This document shows, piece by piece, positions 27,648-36,008 of a stretch of 64,000 bases of DNA (position 1 is the first letter of the stretch; every line of letters starts with the position of its first letter). The DNA comes from Hyphomicrobium_A sp963724945 (lineage in GTDB: Bacteria > Pseudomonadota > Alphaproteobacteria > Rhizobiales > Hyphomicrobiaceae). The stretch is from assembly GCA_963724945.1 (NCBI GenBank), contig CAVRWL010000003.1, positions 2,294,001-2,358,000 on the forward strand, written 5' to 3'. The notes under the pieces are model-generated. The model saw only the letters and a list, made by a program, of their open reading frames with translations. It made no database searches and was not told where the DNA came from. The translations under genes were made by a program, and so were the position numbers.

Positions 27648-28673
27648 ATGGCAAGCGCTTTCTCCGACGACATTGCCATCGATCTCGGGACCGCGAACAC
27701 GCTCGTGTACGTCGCCGGACGCGGCATCATCATCGACGAGCCCTCCGTCGTCGCCGTGCGCCCGTTTCGCGGCGTGCGCGAGATCCTCGCCGTCGGCCGC
27801 AAGGCCAAGGCGTTGATCGGGAGGGCGCCCGAGAGCCTCGAGATCGTGCGTCCCTTACGCGACGGCGTGATCGCCGACTTCGTCGCCACCGAGGAGATGC
27901 TGCGCCAGTTCATCAAGCGCACCAAGACTATGCTGGGGTTCCGCCGGCCGCGCATCCTCATCTGCGTGCCGGCGGGGGCGACGCCGGTGGAGCGGCGTGC
28001 GGTCTACGACACCGCGGTGTCGGTCGGCGCGCGCAAAGTCTACCTCATCGCCGAGCCCGTCGCTGCCTCGCTCGGCGCCGGCCTGCCGATCGAGGAGCCG
28101 GGCGGGGCCATGGTGCTCGACATCGGCGGCGGCACGTCCGACATCGCCGTTCTTTCGAGCGGCATCATCGTCGCCGCGCGCACCCTGCGCTGCGCCGGCA
28201 ACGCCATGGACGAGGCGATCATCCGCTACGTGCGGCGCAAGCACCAGCTGCTGATCGGCGAGGCGAACGCCGAGCGCATCAAGATAGAGGCCGGCACCGC
28301 CCACGCCGGCCTCAACGGGCGCGCCGCGGAGGTGCATATTCGCGGCCGCGACTTGCGCAGAGGCACGGCGAAAAGTGCGGTGCTGACGCCGAAGGATATC
28401 GCCGAGGCTCTCTCCGAGCCGGTGGAGGCCATGGCCGACTTCGTCCAGCGCGCGCTCGAGGAGCTTCCACCCGACATCTTGAGCGACATCATGCGGCGCG
28501 GCATTCACCTGACGGGCGGCGGCGCCCTGCTCAACAGCCTCGACACCGCGCTCACGCGCCGCGTCGGGGTGAAGTTCCACGTGCAGAAGAACCCGATGCA
28601 CTGCGTCGTCAAAGGCTCCGCCGCCGTGCTCGCCGGCCTCAACGAGCACGCGCACCTGCTCATGCGGCCTTAG
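27648..28673 (+). CDS. mreB: MreB-family actin-like protein, not in an mreBCD cluster
   Basis: The 341-residue product is a bacterial actin of the MreB type. Phosphate-1 motif IAIDLGTANTLVYVAGRGI lies at 8-26 and phosphate-2 DIGGGTSDIAVLSSG near 160-174; the adenosine motif is HLTGGGALLNSLD near 302-314. MreB polymers organise cell-wall synthesis at the inner membrane. It is isolated: mreC and mreD are absent, and the neighbours are leuA and a convergent PilZ gene. It may be the only or an additional copy; a second mreB elsewhere cannot be excluded. The start at 27648 is chosen for the conserved DDIAIDLG distance. Confidence 0.9.
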   Translation: MASAFSDDIAIDLGTANTLVYVAGRGIIIDEPSVVAVRPFRGVREILAVGRKAKALIGRAPESLEIVRPLRDGVIADFVATEEMLRQFIKRTKTMLGFRRPRILICVPAGATPVERRAVYDTAVSVGARKVYLIAEPVAASLGAGLPIEEPGGAMVLDIGGGTSDIAVLSSGIIVAARTLRCAGNAMDEAIIRYVRRKHQLLIGEANAERIKIEAGTAHAGLNGRAAEVHIRGRDLRRGTAKSAVLTPKDIAEALSEPVEAMADFVQRALEELPPDILSDIMRRGIHLTGGGALLNSLDTALTRRVGVKFHVQKNPMHCVVKGSAAVLAGLNEHAHLLMRP

Positions 28674-28692
28674 CGCCGGGTGGGCCGCAATT

Positions 28693-28995
28693 TCAGAATT
28701 TCAGCCTCGCGAAGCGCTTGTTCGAAGCATCGTAGATGCTCGTGGGCTCGCCCTCGAACTTGACGCCGACGGAGTCGCTCTGGCGCCAGATCACGCTCGC
28801 CCGATACAGCATCCCGGTCGATTTCTCAAACAGCTGAAAGGTATCGGGCACGTTGATGGCATTGCCCACGATCAGACGCGCCCCCTCCTTCGACAAATCG
28901 CGGATCGTGCAGTCGATCACGCGCATGCCATCGGCAAAGACGATCTTGCCCACCTTCAAGACGCGGCGTCTGGTAGCTTTGCGCTTGTCGTCCAT
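28693..28995 (-). CDS. Single-domain PilZ protein
   Basis: The 100-residue product is one PilZ domain. The c-di-GMP contact motif RxxxR appears as RRRVLKVG near 8-15, preceded by a basic KRKATR stretch. The second motif is CTIRDLSKEGARL (29-41), of the (D/N)xSxxG type. Domain length and order match stand-alone PilZ receptors of alphaproteobacteria. There is no output domain, so it probably acts by binding a partner. It converges on mreB with a 19-base gap. Binding is inferred from motifs only. Confidence 0.9.
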   Translation of the reverse strand: MDDKRKATRRRVLKVGKIVFADGMRVIDCTIRDLSKEGARLIVGNAINVPDTFQLFEKSTGMLYRASVIWRQSDSVGVKFEGEPTSIYDASNKRFARLKF

Positions 28996-29329
28996 GTTTG
29001 AGCAGGGCTAGAGCCAGTGAAAGCTGGCGCGGAACAATGAGCAGGATGGTGATTCGCGCGGCTTTGCGTCTTGTTTAGCAGACGCGTTCGGGCACGCCCA
29101 TAACAGTCGCCGGATCGATTTGGGGAGGAGCGCGGCCCGCACCTCGGGGCCACTGCCGTGCCCGTCGATGCCGCCCTGCGAGCGGGCCTTGCGCGGCTGG
29201 ACAGGGGCGCCACGGGGTGCTAGAGGCACTGAACATTGGGGCTCGCGCGGCGGGCCCTTTTGCCGTCATGGCGCCCGTGCGGGTGCCGCACGAGGCGGGC
29301 CCGCGGGCCGGCCGAGGCGAGGGCGGCGC
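28996..29329. other. Intergenic between PilZ gene and tRNA-Lys, nothing supported
   Basis: This GC-rich 334-base stretch should hold the PilZ promoter (leftward) and the tRNA promoter (rightward). I see no conserved structure or coding frame in it. Confidence 0.45.
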
Positions 29330-29405
29330 GGGTGATTAGCTCAGTTGGTAGAGCAGCTAACTCTTAATCAGCGGGTCGAAGGTTCGAGTCCTTCATCACC
29401 CACCA
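29330..29405 (+). tRNA. tRNA-Lys (anticodon CTT)
   Basis: A 76-base cloverleaf with acceptor GGGTGAT/ATCACCC, D-arm GCTC...GAGC, anticodon loop CTCTTAA (anticodon CTT), T-arm GAAGG-TTCGAGT-CCTTC and an encoded CCA. The anticodon stem GCTAA/TCAGC has one A-C mismatch at pair 30-40. A prophage scar lies immediately downstream, consistent with tRNA genes serving as attachment sites. Confidence 0.96.
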
Positions 29406-29564
29406 TTTTCAAGCACTTAGCCGAGAGACCCGGTGCCGTTGTACAACATCGGCGCAAGACTCAGCTGGCGCCTGGGCTGACCAACGCGCGGCCGGTCCGC
29501 TTGTCCCTTACGTCGAGACGGGCGGACTGGGCACTTGCGTCAATTGCGTTCAATCTGTGAGAAG

Positions 29565-29715
29565 GTGGGCAGGGTCAGGGTACCTCCTCCCCCTCCACCG
29601 TCGCTCGTGTTTGCGCCTCCGCAGGCACCACCGCCACCGCTAACTTCATCGTGTTGTTGGATGAGTTCCAGTCCGATGGGACGGTCCAGGTGTTGGCACC
29701 ATTGTGGTCAGGAAG
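29565..29715 (-). pseudogene. Phage tail-type Gly-rich protein fragment
   Basis: On the minus strand, two adjacent frames read LPDHNGANTWTVPSDWNSSN followed, after a one-base shift, by VSGGGGACGGANTSDGGGGG. The TWTVPSDWNSSNNT block leading into a Gly-rich tract is characteristic of phage tail or tail-fibre proteins with the Gly_rich_2-type domain. No start or remaining tail gene is present. It lies between tRNA-Lys and the integrase remnant. Confidence 0.55.
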
Positions 29716-29789
29716 ATGATTGTCGCATCCGCGTGTGCGCGCGGCGGAATCACGAACAGCGCGAGCGAAGAAGCGACAAAGGAAAGGAG

Positions 29790-30324
29790 AAGGAGCGAAC
29801 AGAGGGGTCGCGCTCACCACTCTTTCCGACGAGTCCGAGGCGCCGCAGCGCCACGCACGCCACCATGACCCTGCTCTCGGTCGGAACTTCAATGCCGTGA
29901 ACGGCAGCTGCGTGTACGAGGATCGTGCGGATGTACCCGATGTCGATTGCGATCGTCACGGGACCGGCACCTTGCTTGGCGCGCCCCTTGCCGTAGGCGA
30001 TCAGCCGTTCACGCGTCAGCGCGTTGAGTTTCACGCGACCGAGGTCATTCTTGAGCTTCTCCAGACAAAGCGCCTTGCTGCGAAGAAGCGCTTGCCTACC
30101 TCCGTCAAATCCTTGATGCGCAACTTGATGAGCGCGGCGAAGGTGGTCTTGTCATCGACTGAGACGGCATCCGGGCTCTTGCCGAGATTAACCGTGCGCT
30201 CGACGTCGACTGCCCAGGCCTCGGCGTCCGACTTCAGTCTAAAGGACCGCGAGGCATACTGCCCCTTGCGACGCACCTGGGCTCGCCAGTAGCCGGACGG
30301 TAGCCTATTGAAGGTGGCGAACAA
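29790..30324 (-). pseudogene. Tyrosine-recombinase (phage integrase) N-terminal remnant
   Basis: Two overlapping minus-strand frames encode the N-terminal part of a phage integrase. The arm-binding part (FATFNRLPSGYWRAQVRRKG, then ASRSFRLKSDAEAWAVDVER) starts at TTG 30324. A one-base shift near 30085 leads to the core-binding SAM-like part (LNALTRERLIAYGKGRAKQG, then TIAIDIGYIRTILVHAAAVH). Homology stops after GLVGKSGERD near 29810, so the whole catalytic domain with its Arg-His-Arg-Tyr residues is missing. It is a relic of an element that used the adjacent tRNA-Lys. Confidence 0.82.
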
Positions 30325-30371
30325 AAGTGTGCATGTTCTCGTCCGTGCACACTGATAGAACAGGATAATCA

Positions 30372-31371
30372 GTGCAATTTCAAGGCCATAGGTTCTGCGT
30401 CGCCCCGATGATGGACTGGACGGACCGGCACTGCCGGGCCTTCCATCGCATCCTGACGCGGCATGCGCGGCTTTACACCGAGATGGTGACCGCGCCAGCC
30501 GTGCTCCACGGCCACCGCGCGCGCCTGCTCGCACTCGGCGAGGCCGAGCACCCGGTCGCGCTGCAGCTCGGCGGCTCGGAGCCTGCCGCACTCGCCGAGG
30601 CGGCGGCGATCGGGGAAGGCTTCGGCTACGACGAAATCAACCTCAACGTTGGCTGCCCGTCCGATCGCGTGCAGGAGGGCCGTTTCGGCGCCTGCCTGAT
30701 GGAGGAGCCCGAGCTCGTCGGCGCGTGCGTCGCCGCGATGGCCGCGCGCGTCAGCGTGCCCGTTACCGTGAAGTGCCGCATCGGCATCGACGACCAGGAC
30801 AGCGAGGAAGGCCTGCAGCGGTTTGTCGCCACCGTAGCGGCCGCGGGCTGCCGCACCTTCATTGTGCACGCGCGCAAGGCGTGGCTCGAGGGTTTGTCGC
30901 CGAAGGAGAACCGCGAGGTGCCGCCACTCGACTATGCGCGCGTCTACCGGCTCAAAGCGTCGCGGCCCGACCTGACGATCGTGCTCAACGGCGGCATCGC
31001 CGACCTCGAGGCGGCGCAAGCGCACCTGCTCCACGTCGACGGCGTGATGCTCGGGCGCGCGGCCTACCAGACGCCGTATCTCTTGGCCGAGGTCGACCGG
31101 CTCTTCTTCGGCGATGCGGTCGCCGCCCGTCTCACGGGCCGAGGCGATCGAGCGGCTCGTTCCCTACGTCGTGCGCCATCTGGATGGCGGCGGCCGTCTC
31201 AACAACGTCGTGCGTCACATCCTCGGCCTCTATCACGGCTGCCCGCACGCCCGCGCGTTCCGCCGCCACTTGAGCGAGCTGGCAGTCAAGGATGGCGCCG
31301 GCGTGGACGTTCTCATCGAAGCGCTGCAGATAGCGGAGCCGTGGCGTCGCCTTGCCGGTGCGGCCGAATAG
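30372..31371 (+). pseudogene. dusA: tRNA-dihydrouridine synthase DusA, one +1 frameshift
   Basis: The FMN enzyme reduces U20 in the tRNA D-loop. The N-terminus has FCVAPMMDWTDRHCRAFHRI (8-27), and the catalytic Cys sits in NLNVGCPSDRVQEGRFGACL (about 91-110). VLNGGIADLEAA and GVMLGRAAYQTPYLLAEVD follow. After about residue 253 the reading shifts: the conserved helical C-terminus AEAIERLVPYVVRHLDGGGR is in the next frame. An extra C in the CCC run at 31126-31128 accounts for it. Corrected length is 332 residues, normal for DusA. It is more likely an error than decay. Confidence 0.87.
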
Positions 31372-31383
31372 GGGAATAGCAGC

Positions 31384-32217
31384 ATGGATCTCGGCGGTGT
31401 CTCGGCGGGCGAGCTTGCCGCGCTCGCCGCAGCACTCATCGCGGCCGGGTTGATCGCCGGGTTTCTTGCCGGGCTTTTGGGGATCGGCGGCGGCGGCGTC
31501 TTGGTGCCGGTGCTCTACGAGATCTTCGGCGTGCTCGAAATCGATCCAGCGATCCGCATGCAAATGGCACTCGGCACGACGCTCGCCGTCATCCTGCCGA
31601 CGGCGCTCAAATCGTTCGCGGGGCATCGCGCCAAGGGCGCCGTCGACATGGCACTTCTCAAACGCGTAGCGCCGTTCATCGTCGGCGGCGTCGTCATCGG
31701 CGTCTTGATCGCCAAGGTCGCGAGCGGCACGGAGCTGAAATGGGTCTGGGCCGTGGTTGCCGGTTTGGTCGCGATCAAGATGGCGCTGGGGCGCGAGGAC
31801 TGGCGCCTCGGCGACCACCTGCCGCCGCGTCCGTGGCCGGAGATCGCGGCAATGGCCGTGGGGCTGCTGTCGACCTTGATGAGCATCGGCGGGGCGACAT
31901 TCACGGTGCCGCTACTGACGCTCTACGGCTTTGCGATCCTGCCCGCCGTTGCAACCGCGAGCGGCATCGGCCCGATGATCGCGCTGCCGGGCGTCATCGG
32001 CTACGCGTGGGCGGGCTGGGACGCGCACGGCCTGCCGCCGTTGTCGGTCGGCTACGTGAGCCTCATCGGTCTCGCCATCATAGCGCCGCTCAGCGTCTTT
32101 GCGGCGCCCTATGGCGTGCGCCTTGCCCACAACATTCCGCGCCGCAAGCTGGAGCTGGCGTTCGCCGCCTTCCTCGGCACCGTATCAGTGCACTTCCTCT
32201 TCGATCTTTTAGGTTGA
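31384..32217 (+). CDS. TSUP (TauE/SafE) family membrane permease
   Basis: The 277-residue inner-membrane protein has about eight helices in two repeats. The first repeat carries the family AGFLAGLLGIGGGGVLVPVL segment (24-43), the second SIGGATFTVPLLTLYGFAIL (about 162-181). TSUP proteins export or import sulfite, sulfoacetate and related organosulfur anions; the substrate here is not predictable. It follows dusA by 12 bases on the same strand. No sulfur-metabolism genes are adjacent. Confidence 0.88.
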   Translation: MDLGGVSAGELAALAAALIAAGLIAGFLAGLLGIGGGGVLVPVLYEIFGVLEIDPAIRMQMALGTTLAVILPTALKSFAGHRAKGAVDMALLKRVAPFIVGGVVIGVLIAKVASGTELKWVWAVVAGLVAIKMALGREDWRLGDHLPPRPWPEIAAMAVGLLSTLMSIGGATFTVPLLTLYGFAILPAVATASGIGPMIALPGVIGYAWAGWDAHGLPPLSVGYVSLIGLAIIAPLSVFAAPYGVRLAHNIPRRKLELAFAAFLGTVSVHFLFDLLG

Positions 32218-32220
32218 GGC

Positions 32221-33417
32221 TTATCCGGCGAGCGCGGGGACGCGCCGCGCCACCGCCCACTGCTCGAGCGAGCGCAGGTGCTGGCCGGCAACGACGCTGA
32301 TGAACCACACGTAGAGCACCAGCGTGAAGGGCAGCACGGTGCGCAGGAAATAATAGCAAGTGGCGTCGACCGCGACGAGGATCGCGGTTGCGACCGAGAG
32401 GTTGAGGAAGGAGGCGCGCCGACCGCGCAAGGCCCAGCCGAGCACCAGGCCGATTAATCCGATGGCGAGCAGAAAGATTGCGCGCTCGCGTCCCATGAGC
32501 TCGTAGAAATAGCGTCCGTCGAGCATCTGCGCGATGATGTGCGCGTGGATCATCACGCCGAGCATCTTCTCACCCGTCCACACCGACAGCGCCGTGTCGT
32601 GCCGGTCGGAGTTGGGCATGTCGATGCCGGTCAGCACGATGTTGCCTTTGACCTTCTGCGCCAGCTCCCGTAAGCGCGTTGCGTCCGCTCCGGGCAGGAG
32701 CTGCTTGGCCGACACCGTGAGAAACGGCTGCGTGTCGTAGCCCGGGCCCAGAATCCAGGCGATGGGCATGGAGGCCGACGCAGCGTCAGGTCCCTTGAGC
32801 TTCGCGCCCGCGGCTACGGCGATCTGGCGCGCGAAGCTTTCCTGGAAGGGCGACTGCGGGAGCGGAGGCGACGTGCGCCTTACGATGTGACCGGGGTCGT
32901 ATTTGAGCGCGAGATAGCCGACGGTGCGCCCGGCCTCGGCAAGAAACTGCCGCTGGTAGGCCAGCTGTTTTTCGCTGAACTCGGTCGTGTGCTGGTCGAC
33001 GGCGCCGAGCACGATCGGAGTTTTTATCTCGTGCAGGGCTTTCAGGATAGCAGCGTCCTTGCTTGGGCCCTGCGAGGCGACGAAGAAGAAGTCGAGCCCG
33101 ATGGCGCTGGGGCCCATAGCGTCGAGCGCGCGCAGAACCGCAGCGTGCGTGTCGCGCGGAATGGGCGAGGTCACGTTGCCGTCGAACGTTGCCGGATCAA
33201 AGACGACGACGATGACGCGCTCATCTTTATCGGGGACCCGGTCGGCGAGGAGCGCGGTGCGCCAGTCGGCGGTCCAATACTGGATCCTGTCGAGGCGCTC
33301 CTGGACGGGCCGATAAAAGAGGGCGAGGGCAGCGGCGAGGCACCCCAAGCAGATGAGAAGCGATACGATCGGGAACTTGTCCCGACGCTTTTCATCAGTG
33401 GAGGTGGTGCCCGTCAT
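32221..33417 (-). CDS. CHASE2-domain membrane protein without output domain
   Basis: The product has about 398 residues. An N-terminal anchor (IVSLLICLGCLAAALALF, about 18-35) is followed by an extracytoplasmic CHASE2 sensor domain (RIQYWTADWRTALLADRVPD to about residue 275) and three C-terminal helices (FLLAIGLIGLVLGWAL, FLNLSVATAILVAV, LPFTLVLYVWFISVV). CHASE2 proteins usually continue into a guanylate cyclase or kinase. Here the protein stops about 15 residues after the last helix, so a cytosolic effector is lacking. The start at 33417 has GGGGGAAACC upstream. It lies 45 bases downstream of the small Gly-rich gene on the same strand and may be cotranscribed with it. Confidence 0.87.
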   Translation of the reverse strand: MTGTTSTDEKRRDKFPIVSLLICLGCLAAALALFYRPVQERLDRIQYWTADWRTALLADRVPDKDERVIVVVFDPATFDGNVTSPIPRDTHAAVLRALDAMGPSAIGLDFFFVASQGPSKDAAILKALHEIKTPIVLGAVDQHTTEFSEKQLAYQRQFLAEAGRTVGYLALKYDPGHIVRRTSPPLPQSPFQESFARQIAVAAGAKLKGPDAASASMPIAWILGPGYDTQPFLTVSAKQLLPGADATRLRELAQKVKGNIVLTGIDMPNSDRHDTALSVWTGEKMLGVMIHAHIIAQMLDGRYFYELMGRERAIFLLAIGLIGLVLGWALRGRRASFLNLSVATAILVAVDATCYYFLRTVLPFTLVLYVWFISVVAGQHLRSLEQWAVARRVPALAG

Positions 33418-33462
33418 GGTTTCCCCCACCGCTGACGATGTCGCTGCGCCCCGCTCTCGATT

Positions 33463-33654
33463 TCATTTTCCGCCCGCGCCGCCGCCGGTGCCGTCGCCGC
33501 CGGACTCGCCAGAGCCGCCGCCCGTGCCGTCACCGCCCGACCCGCTGGCCTCATCGCCCGCGAGGGCGCGCGCCGGCGCCAGGACGATCGAGGAAACGGT
33601 GAGCCCCAAAATAAGCAACGCGGCGAGTGCGGTGAGCACAAATTTCAGCTTCAT
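33463..33654 (-). CDS. Small exported or membrane-anchored Gly-rich protein
   Basis: The 63-residue product has a signal or anchor segment (KFVLTALAALLILGLTVSSI) with a possible cleavage after ARALA, then a Gly/Ser-rich tail built from GSGGDGTGGG and GESGGDGTGGGAGG repeats. An ideal GGAGGG site 6 bases before the ATG supports it as real. It precedes the CHASE2 gene by 45 bases, suggesting an operon. No family is recognised. Confidence 0.68.
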   Translation of the reverse strand: MKLKFVLTALAALLILGLTVSSIVLAPARALAGDEASGSGGDGTGGGSGESGGDGTGGGAGGK

Positions 33655-33774
33655 AGTCGTCCCTCCAGTATCGAGAGCAACGTCCACACCTCAATATCGC
33701 ACCGGGCATGGTGCGGCTGCAATCTGAGAATTTTTCGCGCAGGAAACCGGACTTGCCGTCAGCGCCTTAGGCGA

Positions 33775-35280
33775 TCACGCCACAATCTTCTGATTGTAGG
33801 CGCCGACCTCGGGGAACTTTGCAAGCTCGCGGTCGATGTCGGCGAAGATCGCCTTCATGTTGGCCTCCGATGTCGGGCTCTCGACGACGACGACGAGCTC
33901 GGGCTTGTTGGAGGAGGCGCGCACCAGCCCCCATGTCCCGTCCTCGAGAACGACGCGCACGCCGTTGACAGTGATAAGGTCGCGGATCTTCTGGCCGGCA
34001 ATTTTGCCGCCGTCCGCGGCGAGCTTCTTGTAGTGCGCCACGATGGTGTCGACGACGCCGTACTTCTTCTCGTCATCGCAGTGGGGCGACATGGTCGGCG
34101 ATTGCCAGGTCTTGGGCAGCGCGTCGCGCAAGTCCGCCATGCTCTTATCGGGGTTGCGGTCGAGCATGTCGCAGATGGCGAGCGCGGCGATGAGGCCGTC
34201 GTCGTAGCCGCGCCCGAGCGGCGGATTGAAGAAAAAGTGCCCCGACTTCTCGAAGCCGACGAGCGCTTTCATCTCGTGGCTGTAACGCTTGATGTAGGAG
34301 TGGCCCGTCTTCCAGTAGGCGGTCGTGGCGCCGTTGGCTTTCAGCACCGGGTCGGTCAAGAACAGCCCCGTCGATTTTACGTCGACGACGAATTTGGCGC
34401 CCTTATGCAGGCTCGAGATGTCGCGGGCGAGCATGACGCCGACCGTGTCGGCGAAGATCTCGCGGCCCAGATTGTCGACGACGCCGCAGCGATCGCCGTC
34501 ACCGTCGATGGCGAGACCGACGTCCGCTTTCGTCTCCTTCACCTTGGCCGCTACGTCGTGCAGCATGGCCATGTCCTCGGTGTTGGGATTGTAGTTGGGG
34601 AAGGAATGGTCGAGATCGGTGTGGAGGGCCACGACCTCGCAACCGACGGCCTCGAGCACCCGCGTCGCGAAGGGACCGGCGGTGCCGTTTCCGGTCGCGA
34701 CGACGACCTTCAAGCGGCGCTTGAGCCTCGGGCGATCGGCAAGCGATCTCATGTAGCGCTCGGCCACACTGGCCTCGAAAATGTAGCGGCCACCGTCTGC
34801 CGTAGCGAACGTGCCGCCGAGCACGATCTCCTTCAATTCGGTCATCTCATCGGGGCCGAAGGTCAAAGGCCGCTGCAACCCCATCTTGATCCCGGTCCAG
34901 CCGTTCTCGTTGTGGCTCGCCGTCACCATGGCGACGCCTTCGACGTCGAGATCGAACTGGGCGAAGTAGGCCATGGGCGTAACCGCGAGGCCGATGTCGT
35001 GCACCTCCGCGCCGCCGGCCATGAGCCCCACCATCAGCGCTTGCTTCACGCTCCCCGAGTACCAGCGGTAATCGTGGCCGACGACGATGCGCTTGGGCAC
35101 GCCGCGGCGCGCAAAGAGCGTGGCGATGCCGAGCCCCACGGCATTGAGGCCCATGAGATTGATCTCATCGGGGAACAGCCAGCGCGCGTCGTACTCGCGA
35201 AAGCCCGTCGGCTTGACGAGGGGCAGCCGCTCGAAGTCGGCGGTGTTCGGCTTCAAATCGGCGCGCGGGCGAGGCAGCAT
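33775..35280 (-). CDS. Phosphomannomutase/phosphoglucomutase
   Basis: The 501-residue product belongs to the alpha-D-phosphohexomutase superfamily. The phosphoserine loop is TASHNENGWTGIK (about 119-131), the metal loop DGDGDRCG near 263-270, and the sugar loop GFEKSGHFFF near 343-352; a C-terminal phosphate-binding domain ends the protein. It interconverts hexose 1- and 6-phosphates for polysaccharide or nucleotide-sugar synthesis; Man versus Glc preference cannot be told (manB/pgm/algC type). It stands alone, leftward. Length agrees with alphaproteobacterial members. Confidence 0.92.
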   Translation of the reverse strand: MLPRPRADLKPNTADFERLPLVKPTGFREYDARWLFPDEINLMGLNAVGLGIATLFARRGVPKRIVVGHDYRWYSGSVKQALMVGLMAGGAEVHDIGLAVTPMAYFAQFDLDVEGVAMVTASHNENGWTGIKMGLQRPLTFGPDEMTELKEIVLGGTFATADGGRYIFEASVAERYMRSLADRPRLKRRLKVVVATGNGTAGPFATRVLEAVGCEVVALHTDLDHSFPNYNPNTEDMAMLHDVAAKVKETKADVGLAIDGDGDRCGVVDNLGREIFADTVGVMLARDISSLHKGAKFVVDVKSTGLFLTDPVLKANGATTAYWKTGHSYIKRYSHEMKALVGFEKSGHFFFNPPLGRGYDDGLIAALAICDMLDRNPDKSMADLRDALPKTWQSPTMSPHCDDEKKYGVVDTIVAHYKKLAADGGKIAGQKIRDLITVNGVRVVLEDGTWGLVRASSNKPELVVVVESPTSEANMKAIFADIDRELAKFPEVGAYNQKIVA

Positions 35281-35395
35281 GCTGAGGTCCGTGGCAGGGT
35301 TCTCTGATCGAGCGGCAGGTTTAAACGCCGCACGCGCCTAAGTCGATCCCACGCTTGTGTCGCGGGCAAGACGGGCGAAAATGGGGGATTGCAGG

Positions 35396-35965
35396 CTATT
35401 CCTGCAACACGAGCACGTCGGAGTGCATATCGAAGCGGGATAGCCGGCTCAAGAAGCTCATGCCCAAAAGCGACGTCTTGAGGCGCCCCGGCTCGGCAAC
35501 GGCAGCCGGGACATTGCGCACGGTGATGTCGCCGACCGAGACGCGGTCGAGCGTGACGGGAGCGATCCGCGCCACACCGTTGGCCGTGGTGACGGCCTGC
35601 GTGAAATCGCCCTGGTTCAAATATATGCCGGCCCGCTCCGCGTCCTCGTAGCTGAGCACGACGATGGTCGCTCCGGTGTCGACCATGACGCCGATGTCGC
35701 GCCCGTCGATCTCGGCTTCGGTGCTGAAGTGGCCGTTGCGCCCGGCCTTGATCTCGACGAGGGAGCCGAGATTGACCGCGGCATCGGCCTCGCTGGCCGA
35801 ACTCCGACGCGCGGCGATGTCAGCAGAGGTGGGAAGTCCTAAAACCCGCTCGGCTCTGGTCTTGAGCTCCTCGTAATGGCTCAAGGCGGCCGCGCCGATC
35901 AACACGACGACGGTCCAGCTTGCGACCTCGCGCAAGAGCTGTCGGGTGCCCGGTGTCAACGCCAT
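35396..35965 (-). CDS. Retropepsin-like aspartic protease, TIGR02281 type (copy 1)
   Basis: The 189-residue product has an N-terminal membrane anchor (SWTVVVLIGAAALSHY, about 16-31) and a periplasmic single-domain clan-AA protease. The catalytic motif is VMVDTGATIVVLSYEDAERA (about 93-112, Asp in VDTGAT). The family C-terminal segment LLGMSFLSRLSRFD follows. A dimer is needed to form the active site. A paralogue with a longer membrane part lies immediately upstream (36009-36713). Substrates are unknown. Confidence 0.9.
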   Translation of the reverse strand: MALTPGTRQLLREVASWTVVVLIGAAALSHYEELKTRAERVLGLPTSADIAARRSSASEADAAVNLGSLVEIKAGRNGHFSTEAEIDGRDIGVMVDTGATIVVLSYEDAERAGIYLNQGDFTQAVTTANGVARIAPVTLDRVSVGDITVRNVPAAVAEPGRLKTSLLGMSFLSRLSRFDMHSDVLVLQE

Positions 35966-36008
35966 GTTAAAGAAATCCGCCCTCGCGTGCCGCCGTCACG
36001 ACCGAGCT

